Part shown: positions 1-8,593 of the stretch, piece after piece | How positions within the stretch are numbered: the stretch's first letter is position 1 | Layout: the number at the start of each line of letters is the position of its first letter | Assembly (NCBI GenBank): GCA_964058845.1 | Contig: CAXKVR010000887.1 | Coordinates: forward strand, 1-23,269 | Reading direction: 5' to 3' | DNA from: Carex sylvatica | Lineage: Eukaryota > Streptophyta > Magnoliopsida > Poales > Cyperaceae | Length of the DNA: 23,269 nt | Notes under the pieces: model-generated | What the model was told of the DNA's origin: nothing | Databases searched by the model: none | What the model saw: only the letters and a program-made list of their open reading frames with translations | Translations under genes and position numbers: made by a program

Positions 1-149
1 GTGACAGAGTGAAATCAATGCAATTTTTGTGAATGCCATTCATTTTGGAATTCAGTTACAAATTTTGAAGGCAAATGTGTTTTGATTGATCTAGAAAAAT
101 AACAAAAAAGAACAACCTGAAAATAAACCTAGAAAAATAAGTAAAAATA

Positions 150-340
150 TGAGCCGGCTCACGAGTTGAGCCGAGTCAAGCCAAGTGTTTACATGAGCCT
201 AGCCGAGCTTTTTTCTTTCAAAAGCGAGCCGAGTCTAGTTTGGGATTTTTTCAGTTTCAAATCTAATTCGTTATGAAATATTGAGCCGCTCAATTCATTG
301 ATTCGCGAGCTGGCTCGACTCATTAGCAGCCTGTCACCCA
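150..340. repeat. GAGCCGAG-type dispersed repeat, inverted layout
   Basis: The left part reads gagccggctc, gagccgag and agccgagctt on the plus strand. The right part (285-325) carries the same words on the minus strand (gagccgctc, gagctggctcgactc). This gives a loose inverted arrangement around an AT-rich centre. Such words are common in the subterminal regions of plant hAT-like non-autonomous elements. No terminal repeat or target duplication is visible, so the class is an inference. Positions 1-149 hold nothing else I can recognise. Confidence 0.4.
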
Positions 341-345
341 CGCAA

Positions 346-1016
346 ATGACTCCAATTATTTAATTTCCCATCACGATGTAAGCACTCAAATCATTCCTTT
401 CTTCTAACCTTCCGATTTATATGATCGTATCACCTTGGCAACAGGTAAAGATATCGACAAAACTGATTTAGTTTTATGCAGCGCACGACTAACAGAAACA
501 AAGTGGAAAAAATATATATGCCTGATGCACTATATAAAGTGAAACCAACTCTGCCAATATCTATATTGGAAACTGATTACTTCTGTATCAAAATTGCCCA
601 ATACAATGGAAGATTGGTTTCTGGGCCGAAAAATGCTTAGCTTTTCTTTATGGTCTCAGAATTACCCAAGATGGTGCATGGTTGGTTTCTGGGCCCAAAA
701 ATGACGAGCCTTTTGTTTGTATTATGATCCATTCTACAGTTCTTGATTGATTATGTCCGTCTTTTTTATTTTAATATAGCAAAACATCAAAACCAAACCA
801 GCAAACTAGCGGAAACCAGCACAGACACCTCAGTTTTCCAAAAATCATCAAAAATAATCAGTGATGTCCCTCTAACAGTATTATTCGTAGCTAATGCAAG
901 TATGCAAAAATGTCCCAAACCGAACAGTCCAGATTCTCATAGGTAACTCAAGTTTTGACTTTGGATCCGGTCCAAAGTAGAATGCACACAGTCCTTTTAA
1001 TATTTGTGTTAAAATA
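346..1016. other. unassigned AT-rich stretch with a ~68-bp tandem duplication
   Basis: I see no gene here. The one visible structure is a direct repeat: 611-653 and 679-721 share ggtttctgggcc(g/c)aaaaatg followed by an ag(c/cc)ttttct/gt tail, about 68 bp apart. The small open frame at 743-946 has no recognisable domain and lies in repeat-like DNA. The segment 940-980 is a weak inverted match to 1797-1830 on the other side of the hAT-like element, so that element may have landed between the arms of an older hairpin. Confidence 0.4.
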
Positions 1017-1795
1017 GATCAGGCTAGGGCTGCAAACGAACCGAACCAAATTTAATCTGTCCTAGTTCGAATTCGAATTCAAACTAATTTCAAATCAAAC
1101 TCAGTTTGAAATTGAAATAGATTTCAAACCTAAAATGTTAGTTCGAATTTGGTTCGGTATAATTCGAACTAGTTCGATTTGATTCGAAATTAGTTCGAAA
1201 TTGAGGCAGTAATCTTGTGAAACAAAGCGGAGGAGAGAGGTTAGAGGAGACAAACGGCGAAGGAGAACGGCCGGAGAGAGGGGACAGAGGGGAGGAGAGG
1301 CGATCTTGACAGATTCGACCTGAAGGTGTCCCCTGAGCTTCAAGGTCATCTGCCTTCCTCTTCCCCAATCAATCAAGAAACCGCCTTTAATACTGCCTGT
1401 TTTATTTTATCGCTCTTCCTCCTCTCTTTCTCTTTCTTACCTTGGGAGAGGAACTCCGGTTTCGATTTTGTTTCACTAATTTTTTTTTCTGATTTTAATT
1501 TTTTGGGAGGCCCTTCCTTTGAGAGTGAGAGTCAAATCAAGTGCACAGCGTTTGAGGCCTCACTAAACACACAAAATATTATAATATATAAACAAGTAAA
1601 ATAGTTTGGAGACTAAAATTTAATTGGACAGTAGATGTTCCTCGGAGATTTGAACTAAAAAAAACTCGCGAATCGATTTTGATAAAATCTGACGAAGTTT
1701 GAATTCAAAATTGAATTAATTTCAAATCGAACTGGTTTGAATTAATTTTAAATCGAATCACGAACTACGATTTTTTTGTGCACCCTAGATCAGGC
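1017..1795. mobile_element. non-autonomous hAT-like element with 8-bp target duplication
   Basis: The element runs 1025-1787 (763 bp). It starts TAGGGCTGCAAACG and its other end, read in reverse complement, starts TAGGGTGCACAAAA. It is flanked by a perfect 8-bp direct repeat GATCAGGC at 1017-1024 and 1788-1795. An 8-bp duplication with short TAGGG-type termini is characteristic of the hAT superfamily. The subterminal zones (1060-1200 and 1690-1765) are packed with TTCGAA, AATTCGAA and CAAATC words, as expected for hAT subterminal repeats. There is no transposase coding region. The interior at 1200-1560 is unlike the ends and may be acquired sequence. Confidence 0.85.
1200..1560. other. GC- and purine-rich interior of the hAT-like element, possible captured gene fragment
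   Basis: Inside the hAT-like element this block switches to purine-rich, GC-richer sequence on the plus strand (ggaggagagagg, ggccggagagagggg). A C/T-rich tract follows at 1400-1450, resembling plant 5' UTR or first-exon DNA. Open frames exist on both strands (1326-1604 plus, 1101-1376 minus), but their peptides run into the subterminal repeats and show no domain. I read it as possible host DNA carried by the element, not a working gene. The source is unknown. Confidence 0.35.
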
Positions 1796-2389
1796 GGGTC
1801 TGGATCTAAACTCAAAATTGTAGTTACCTTAGGTGATGTGAATCCAACCGAACAAGTGAGACAACCATCAGAATAATTAATGAAATTTCCAACACCATCA
1901 CATACACCAATGGATTAGAATGCTTGAATTGTTGGTGAACTACTTGAAATATCCAAACAAATTCTTGTCTTAATTTTATTCTCAACAACTCTGAAATTAT
2001 TATCGATCTAGTACCAGAAAGATACCCACCGAGAAGGGCATCATAATAAATTGCCTCCTTTCCGGAAAAGCTGATCCTCTACTAACAAAATAAACGTTAA
2101 TTTCTAACAGACGATCAACAAACTTAGACAAACTATTAAACTGCAGCATCTTTCAACCGCAAGCTCGTGATCGGACAATTAGAAGGCGTTAGCAAATTGA
2201 GCAAAAACATTTAAAAAAAGAAAAGATACGATGCAGGATGTGTTTCCCAAAATCACATGGGATGGATGATGGATTGATGGATCTGTTCTTTTCATTAAAA
2301 AGGAAGCGGACCCAATGAACAAGACATCTCTCTAGTTCCTTATCCGTGTTGCAACCTAGTCTGGCGAGTGAAGCCAATAATTTGCCATC
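1796..2389. other. no feature recognised
   Basis: This is mixed-composition DNA without terminal repeats or microsatellites. The minus-strand open frame at 2189-2455 has no recognisable motif and continues into the AATTCG-rich repeat, so I do not call it a gene. Confidence 0.4.
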
Positions 2390-2970
2390 TACGTATAATT
2401 CCCGTATAATTCGTTTTCTCAGTGTTTTCGAACCGAACACCGATATAAAACACAAAAAAATATATGTTTCATTTTATTCATAAATAAAAAGCGATTTTTT
2501 TCTTTCCTTTTTAATTTCTTGTAAAAAAAAGTTGGGTCTTTTTTTTTTCTTCCTTTTGTTACTCATTTTTAAATTATATCTGAATTATTTTCAAATCACA
2601 AACATTTAACCCTATCGCACTGAATCCGAACTATTAATTTGTCATTATGATTTATGAACACTATGACCATAGTCACAAGATTCGCAAATTAAATCCGAAT
2701 AATTCATTTTTTTTTTGTGATGCCGAACCAAACACTGAATTATTCGGTTGACATAACTTTGGCCAAATTAAATCCGAATAATTCACGAATTTCACGAATT
2801 TTTTTTGAATTTTTCTAAAACTTGTTTTTTTTTACTCTCTTGGATGACTGAGATTTCTAGTCTGAATAATTTCGAATCATTCCGAAATTATATCTGAATT
2901 ATTTATAAATCACAAATTTTTTAGTTCGCCGAGCCCAACTCAAATAATTCATTTGTCATTATAACACTAC
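2390..2970. repeat. degenerate AATTCG/GAATAATTC-rich repeat with internal direct copies
   Basis: The words ccgaataattc, gaattattt and tgaattatt recur throughout. Two segments of about 80 bp, 2571-2650 and 2884-2965, align directly: both start aaattatatctgaatta, continue with caaatcacaaa, and end atttgtcattat. They lie about 313 bp apart. Long T tracts lie between them. This looks like an old transposon-derived repeat. Without terminal sequences I cannot place it in a superfamily. Confidence 0.5.
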
Positions 2971-3099
2971 CTAATGAGCGTCTTCAATACACTTATTGCA
3001 CGAAAATATACACAACAAATCAGTAGTTTCAACAGGCTCATGTGCAGTGTGCTTTCACTGGCAGGATCCCAGTGCTGCGGACCCCACGTGGTCGAACTG

Positions 3100-3680
3100 A
3101 GTGCGTATCTTCTGAGATATCTCAACTTTTGCGTGATCGACGTGTCCGGTGCCTATTAGGGGTAGCGCAGGGGGCAGTATTATTGAGCTTCAAGATTCGT
3201 AAAGACTGTATTTGAACGGTTTAGATTTTCCAAAAAATCAAGCAAAATTTGAGATATCTAAGAGGATATGAATTCGGTCGAACTTGCATCCTCCGTCTGC
3301 TCCTTTCTCAAGAAGAGGAGCATCCTTCTATTCTTCAATTCGAACCATTCAAAATAGATCAAATAGCTCTAATTACATCTGATTTATTTTAATAGATTAT
3401 ATTGATATAAATAAAAAAAGTAATTGAAACCGTTTGATTGACTTTTAACGGTTCGGATTGAAGAATAGGAGGGTGCTCCTTTTCTTGAGAAAAGTAGCAA
3501 ATTGGAATCGCTCTGAGATATCTCATATTTTGCGTGACAATTGAAAAATAAAAAACGTTCAGATACGTTCTGCACGAATCTCAAAGATCAAATAATACTG
3601 CCCCTGCGCTGTCTCCGAATAGTCACCGGACACGTTGGTCACGCAAAATATGAGTTATCTCCGAGAATAGCACTACGCCT
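3100..3680. mobile_element. foldback element, long imperfect inverted arms
   Basis: The left arm 3100-3376 pairs with the right arm 3420-3675, with an AT-rich loop of about 45 bp. Shared arm landmarks, from the outside in, are gcgtga(t/c)c(g/a)acgtgtccggtg, a (c)agcgcagg(g)ggcagtattatt block, gagatatct, a ctcaagaa(g/a)aggagca(t/c)cc block, and attcttcaat(t/c)cgaacc. The match weakens beyond these points but may reach 3062 and 3712. Long arms with no coding sequence fit a foldback or long-TIR MITE. No target duplication could be fixed. Related pieces occur near 7850-8275, 10211-10400 and 20140-20190. Confidence 0.7.
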
Positions 3681-3780
3681 GGTCTGCTGTTTGTTACTCC
3701 GTGCCAGATCTCATCACGTGAGGAATCAGTCTGAAGGTTAAAATCCCATCAGTAAAGTAATTGCTTAAATCTTGTTCACT

Positions 3781-3812
3781 TGATGATGATGATGATGATT
3801 ATTATTATTATA
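3781..3812. repeat. (GAT)n/(TAT)n microsatellite
   Basis: A run of tgatgatgatgatgatgat passes directly into attattattattat. It is a simple trinucleotide repeat. Confidence 0.9.
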
Positions 3813-3858
3813 ATAGATTATGATTTAAATATCTATTTTTTTATTAATTATACTTTAC

Positions 3859-3985
3859 ATCTTTATTTCTATTTTAAAGTCTAAATAGCCGATTCGAAGT
3901 GCGCTTCACATCCTTATCTCTATTTTAAAAATTCAAATAGTCGATCCGAACCGTACAACACAATCTTCATATTAAGAAAGAATTT
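3859..3985. repeat. family F arm fragment with 50-bp tandem duplication
   Basis: 3859-3898 and 3909-3950 are near-copies (catc(t/c)ttat(t/c)tctattttaaa, then aaatag(c/t)cgat(t/c)cgaa). The second copy continues cttcatatta. It resembles the arm core of family F (aaatgatcgatccaaaccgt, then ctccatattaa in F1), so this is probably a decayed F arm. The following 3986-4293 is AT-rich with no recognised feature. Confidence 0.4.
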
Positions 3986-4504
3986 CATGTATACCCCTCC
4001 AAAATTTAAATTACGTATTTTCACCAATAAAATTCATAATATCATATTTACCCATTTTATTTTATTTTAATCTAAAACTCATTTTAAGTTTCCATTTTAG
4101 TTTTTTCTTTTAAAAACTATTTTAAATTTAAAAAGTATCAATTTTATTTTTATTACGAGAAAAAAATATGTGGTTGTGGTTCAGAAAAATAACATGCGTG
4201 ATGTGACAGAAACCTATGATAATGTGACTATAATTTTCTTCGTATTTTTTTTAAGAAAAAAATTTCCTTCGTGGCGGTAGAGGGAAGGATAGAACGTCGA
4301 CTAAGGGTGTCAATGGCACTCTTTTATTTGTTAATCTGATTTGTATCGTATCCGATAAGATAAGTACTGGTAAGATTTTTTTTTGTAAACTTGTCGGATA
4401 TAGGTACGGATAAAGATTTATTTTTGTAATCTAAATGGATAAGAGTACGATAAAGCCTATTTCGTACCCATTATTTGATCGGATAATTATAACACACACA
4501 CACA

Positions 4505-4924
4505 TATATAGAGAGAGAGAGAGATAGGCTAATATACAATCAATTGTTCCTAGCCTCCTGTGCAATCAAGTCATTTTTTGATTTTTAAAGTCCAAATGAT
4601 CGATCCAAACCGTTAGATGTCATCTCCATATTAAAATGTGCTTGGAGACTAAATTTTAGATTTTTTGGAATTTGTTTACTATTTATTAAGCCACTTTGAA
4701 AATCGCTGATCCAACGGTAGTTTCTGATTTTTACTGTTTGGTAAGCCACCGTTGGATCAGCGATTTTCAAAGTGGCTTAATAAATAGTAAAAAAATTTGG
4801 TCTCTAAGCACATTTTAATATGGAGATGACATCTAACGGTTTGGATCGATCATTTGGACTCTAAAAATCGAAAAATGACTTGGTTGTATGGAAGGCTAGG
4901 AACAATCGATTGTATATTAGCCTA

Positions 4925-4952
<28 letters not shown>
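4505..4952. mobile_element. foldback element F1 (TA/GA-flanked family F)
   Basis: This is an almost complete palindrome. (TA)n(GA)n on the left mirrors (CT)n(TA)n on the right. Inward lie aggctaatata and its complement, a core with gatcgatccaaaccgt, then ctccatattaa and gtgcttggagac, and an inner stem in which gccactttgaaaatcgctga is mirrored exactly. The loop is about 25 nt (4721-4745). There is no coding sequence. It is inserted in the hAT-like element, so it is younger. The class is unassigned; the flanking TA tracts mean a TA target duplication cannot be told from microsatellite. Confidence 0.8.
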
Positions 4953-4955
<3 letters not shown>

Positions 4956-5229
4956 TATATTATATGTATTAATTAGCATTGAAAAGAATGCTTTAATTAA
5001 TTTATTTGTGCTTAGCATGATCAAAATTTATTTTTCAATAAAATATTATACATGTGTGAAATGAATGCTTATGTTTTATTTGATAAATAATAAATATAAT
5101 TATTATACTAGTATTACCTATTATTTACCTGCTACCGTTTCGTTATTCAACAATCAAAACGGATAAGAATAAGATACAGATAAGATAATTTGTAACGAAG
5201 ATAATTTGTAACGAGTAAGAGTAGAGTAC

Positions 5230-6130
5230 AGACAGTGGAAGAACATAGATATGGCTGGGGAGTTTAAGTCACTCCAAGGTTTGAATTTTTTTATTGCTAA
5301 GTATATAAAAATAATACCATAGAGTTTATTTTACATGTGTAAGCCCCTCTCTAATAATAATATATAAAGTTATAGGACTTCAATGTAAAAAAAAGTTTGA
5401 TTTATTTATATTTGGGTCAGTCATGTCAGTGGGCCTTCTGATTACAAAAATATATTTATTTCTATTTCTATGTGTTTGCGCTGGAAAAGAACAAATTAAA
5501 TTAAAACCCTTTATAGCATGAAGTATTTGTCTTTCTGAAATAAACAAATTCTCAAATTGAAGAAGACATATTCAAAATATAAATTATAGTACCGATTGTC
5601 CGATTCTATAAAATTGAAGTGTCTCCGACTCTCCGTTGTCTATGACTCCAACTGGGCAACTACTTACCGTCTTTGTCGAGATCGTCTCCACCAAATTTTA
5701 CTTCTTCGGTTCTCAGGAGCAATACGACACCTCAGTGAATTGTAAGAATATATAATTTACTCTCTTAGTTTCTCTTTATTCTATTTCAGATCATTGATTC
5801 TCAATAGGTTTGTGTAAAAAAAAAAATTACGTCTTCATCTATTAAATTATTGGATTTGTGTAAAAAAATTAAGTTATGTTAAGAATAATTTGTGTTTGGA
5901 ATTAAAGATGAAGTGATTTATTTCTCTGTGTAATTAGAAAATTATAGGGAGAAATTTAAATAATATATATATGAATATTATGTTTTTAGTTTCGTTGGTG
6001 TTAGTTATTTATTGTATCTTTTTTGTAAAATCAAATCGTGAAGGATCTTCTTATCTTGTGTTATATTGTCTTATAGATTTTTTTATTAAAAAAATTTAAT
6101 GATATTATTTAACTTCTCCTATACTCAAAT
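5230..6130. other. interior of the 4302-6229 element, non-coding
   Basis: This is mostly AT-rich. One stretch (5610-5750) is GC-richer and pyrimidine-patterned, with ctccgactctccg and cgagatcgtctccacc. It is followed by a possible splice-donor-like gtaagaat. It could be a leftover of a 5' exon or UTR of an ancestral autonomous element. No transposase or dimerisation motif can be read. Confidence 0.3.
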
Positions 6131-6240
6131 TCTGGTTTCACCTCTGAATACGGATAAGAACAATTTATAACAAATACAAATATAAAAAAAACTTCTACCC
6201 AACCCTTATCTTACCCGTTAACACCCCAAATGTTGACAAA

Positions 6241-6390
6241 CAGGGGCGGATCTACTGTAGCACAGGGTAAGACAAGTGCCCTACCCTAAAAATCAAAAAC
6301 TAATTTAGAAAAACTGAGTCATGAGCTTTTGCTCTACTCTAAAAATTGATATTGCCATACCATGTAGCCCAAATTAAAATAACTTATCCA
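6241..6390 (+). mobile_element. terminal-like fragment related to 14690 and 16200 (hAT-like, tentative)
   Basis: It begins caggggcggatctac, then agcacagggtaagacaagtg and cctaccct. Similar text occurs in reverse orientation in segment B (end of gcggatccaaagaggcacag near 16232) and, more decayed, in segment A. GGGGCGGATCxA starts are frequent at plant hAT-like termini. Only one end is seen. The copy is interrupted at about 6390 by foldback F2. Confidence 0.4.
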
Positions 6391-6827
6391 TTATATATAT
6401 ATAGAGAGAGAGAGAGTGACTAATGTGCATTTGTATGCATATGGGCCGAAATACATACGGTTCAAATTTGAAATTTCAAAATCCAAAAAGTCGATCTGAA
6501 CCATTCATCTTGTTCTCCATATTAATATGTGCTTGGAGACCAAATTTTATATTTTTCTGAATTTTTTTACTATTTATTAAGCCACTTTGAAAATTATTGA
6601 TCCAACAGCGGCTGCACAAAATAGTAAAATCAGCAGCCACCGTTGGATCAACAATTTTCAAAGTGGCTTAATAAATAGTAAAAAAATTCAGAAAAATATA
6701 AAATTTGGTCTCCAAGCACATATTAATATGGAGAACAAGATAAACGGTTCAGATCGATTTTTTGAATTTTGAAATTTTAAATTTGGACTGTATGTATTTC
6801 GGCCCATATGCATACGAATGCACATTA

Positions 6828-6865
<38 letters not shown>

Positions 6866-6866
6866 T
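6391..6866. mobile_element. foldback element F2 (TA/GA-flanked family F)
   Basis: The left (TA)n(GA)n at 6391-6416 is mirrored by (CT)n(TA)n at 6828-6864. The outer arms (gtgcatttgtatgcatatgg, gccgaaatacata and complement) differ from those of F1. The inner core is the same family: gatctgaacc, tctccatattaatatgtgc, ttggagaccaaatttta, tttattaagccactttgaaa. The loop is near 6605-6640. Both strands are open over 61-codon palindromic shadow frames, which are not genes. The right TA tract abuts the LINE tail directly. Confidence 0.85.
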
Positions 6867-7131
6867 TTAAAAGAGGCATGAGCCCATTTTATTTTACTGA
6901 AATTGGATAGTTACACAAAAACAGTCGTAGTGTGATCTCCAACAAGAAATCACCTCGACTTAGAATCAGATAGTTTGAAGTCACAAAAGCATAAAATAGT
7001 TCATACATTAACTATAATAGAACTAACGCTAAAGTCCAAAAGTAATTCAAATTTACTAATACTAAGCCACTCATAAGGGGGCTAGGGTTAACTATTTGGT
7101 TAGAGCAAAATGGTGTTGCCTTCATCTCTCA
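6867..7131 (-). mobile_element. LINE 3' untranslated region and tail
   Basis: Read on the minus strand, this follows the LINE stop codon and ends tcagtaaaataaaatgggct, then catgcctcttttaaaa, then (TA)n. That is the usual look of a plant LINE 3' end with an AATAAA-like signal (taaaataaaat). The tail merges with the TA tract of F2, so either F2 landed in the tail or the LINE tail lies beside F2. The boundary inside the TA run cannot be resolved. Confidence 0.6.
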
Positions 7132-7830
7132 TCAGCGAATCTCAGAATCTGTATCTGCCTCTGGAAGATGATACTCCACAAGCGGCATAGGCATGAAATG
7201 ATCGAGAGGAATGACACCCTCAATAACTGGCAGCCAATTACCCATATCATCATTGACTCTTTTCTTAAGCATACATATCCAATACAAACAAATAGATTTT
7301 ATCATTAGAATCAATGTCCTCGCAGATTTAAGTTGAATACTATTAAAGCACATTTCATTTCTATGTTTCTATAGAGTCCATGTAACAGCACTAAGGACGA
7401 TTAGAAACCCAGTTTTATCAGCAGAGTTGAGAGAGCAAGCAAATTGAATCAAGTTATCCCAGGTGTACTATTGATCCATTACCTCTTGACTTTTTCCTAA
7501 CCAAAACCATACCTGTTGAGCTAAGTTGCATAGAAGGAACAAATGATCTACAGTTTTAAATTGACCACAGAATTGGCAATGTGTGTTTCATGTCCATCCT
7601 TTTTTAGTTAAGTTTTCTTTGGTTAAAATAAGGTTGTGTGTAACTAACCACATGAAAATTCTAATTTTAGGAGTACTGGTAATTACCACCATAGCATGAC
7701 ATTATTTGGTTGACACCCATCAAAGTTCAAAATGTTATAAATGAAATGAGTGGAGAACTTTCCTGAATTTTTTCATCTCCAATCTAGCTTGTCATAGTAT
7801 GAATGACATCAGCTAACATCTTATCCATTG
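7132..7830 (-). pseudogene. dead plant LINE reverse transcriptase C-terminus (RVT zinc-binding domain)
   Basis: Minus-strand translation from about 7668 gives KIRIFMWLVTHNLILTKENL and then the zinc-binding box HCQFCGQ...DHLFLLC, a C-x2-C-x7-H-x4-C pattern. This is the zf-RVT domain that ends ORF2 of plant L1-type LINEs. It continues with FLIVLSAVTWTL, KHRNEMCFNS and QLKSARTLIL, ending at a TGA (7132-7134). In-frame stops break it: TGA at 7588-7590, TAG at 7468-7470, TAG at 7369-7371. Upstream, FIYNILNFDG...NNVMLWW...LPVLLK is in another frame, so a frameshift lies near 7669-7680, with more breaks toward 7830. The polymerase and endonuclease parts are missing, so the copy is 5'-truncated and inactive. 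Confidence 0.85.
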
Positions 7831-7849
7831 TATATTAAACTTTGTAAAT

Positions 7850-8275
7850 AACTAGCCCGCATTCTGTGAGATATCTCACATTTGCCGTGACTTTTTGGAA
7901 AAAATTAAGAAAAGTGCGGCCCATTAATTGATTAGAAAACATCCAATAGAAAAATATTGGATAATGAAGAAAGCTGCCTATCTCTTTCTGTTTCTCTCTG
8001 TTTGTCGAATGAAACACAAAAAAAAAAAAAAAAAAAAATGCTCGCGGCTCGCCCCTCTGTTTCTGTGAATCCATATCATCTGCATTAACGCAACTATTGA
8101 GTTTATTTTTTTAGCCGTGTGATTAGAATTCGAGCCAATTCGGTCCATGTCTATAACGCATTGGGCCATTAAATATTAGTGTGAATTTGAATCAGATGGT
8201 CTAGATCTTAACTCAAATTTTGCGTTAACTCAGAGGATACGAATTTCTATCTCTGTCTATCGGACTCGCGACAAA
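7850..8275. repeat. fragment of the dispersed foldback family seen at 3100-3680
   Basis: The left end has tctgtgagatatctcacatt then tgccgtgac, close to tctgagatatctcaactttt then gcgtgatc at 3110. The right part has ttaactcaaattttgcgtta and cagaggatacgaattt, matching the gagatatctaagaggatatg segment of the 3.1-kb element. An A-run of about 21 bp lies at 8018-8038. No clean terminal repeats are visible. The A-run makes a spurious minus-strand frame rich in phenylalanine. Confidence 0.45.
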
Positions 8276-8593
8276 AAGAAAAGAGAAAATACGTAGATAA
8301 AAGAAAAGAAAAAACACAGAAACACTCCTCTCGCTCTGCTGACTTGAAGGAATAATAAAAATAATACTATTTTGTTGGGTTTTTTTTATGTTTTAATTAG
8401 TAGTTTGATTAGTTGATTATCTAAATATTATGGAGCAAATTCTATTATAATACTATTTTTGTTGTTTTTGTTATCATGTTTTATTTAGTACTCTATTATT
8501 TAATGAGTTTGAATCTGATTATTTATTTAAATCTGATTTAATAATTTATTAGTCTATTATGGTCAAAATTCTGCATCCCCCGTCGATCAATAT
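8276..8593. other. AT-rich stretch with a weak ~85-bp direct duplication
   Basis: 8362-8433 and 8449-8530 both begin aatactatttt(t)gttg and continue with atgtttta(a/t)tta and a gattatcta/gattattta tail, suggesting an old tandem duplication. No gene or other element is recognised. Confidence 0.3.

Larger units (their letters stand above)
4294..6237. mobile_element. hAT-like element with decayed 8-bp target duplication, carrying nested foldback F1
   Basis: The element runs 4302-6229. The left end is TAAGGGTGTCAATGG; the right end in reverse complement is TTGGGGTGTTAACGG. The flanking 8-mers are ACGTCGAC (4294-4301) and ATGTTGAC (6230-6237). They differ at two positions, both CpG to TpG on the right side, as expected from deamination of methylated DNA. 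Subterminal words ggataag, tacggataa and gtacgataa recur at both ends (4340-4490, 5158-5225, 6140-6175), which is typical of hAT elements. Foldback F1 sits inside the left part. No transposase reading frame is visible. Confidence 0.7.

Noticed and set aside
1101..1604. Open frames of 76-92 codons on both strands inside the first hAT-like element
   Set aside because: Opposed frames with no motif; both ends fall in subterminal repeats. Kept only as possible captured DNA.
2189..2455. 88-codon minus-strand frame
   Set aside because: No recognisable motif, ends in AATTCG-type repeat; no promoter or splice context.
4585..6772. Similar 61-codon frames at 4585, 6476 and 6587 that look like a small protein family
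   Set aside because: They are the two arms of foldbacks F1 and F2 read on opposite strands; the likeness is the palindrome, not a protein family.
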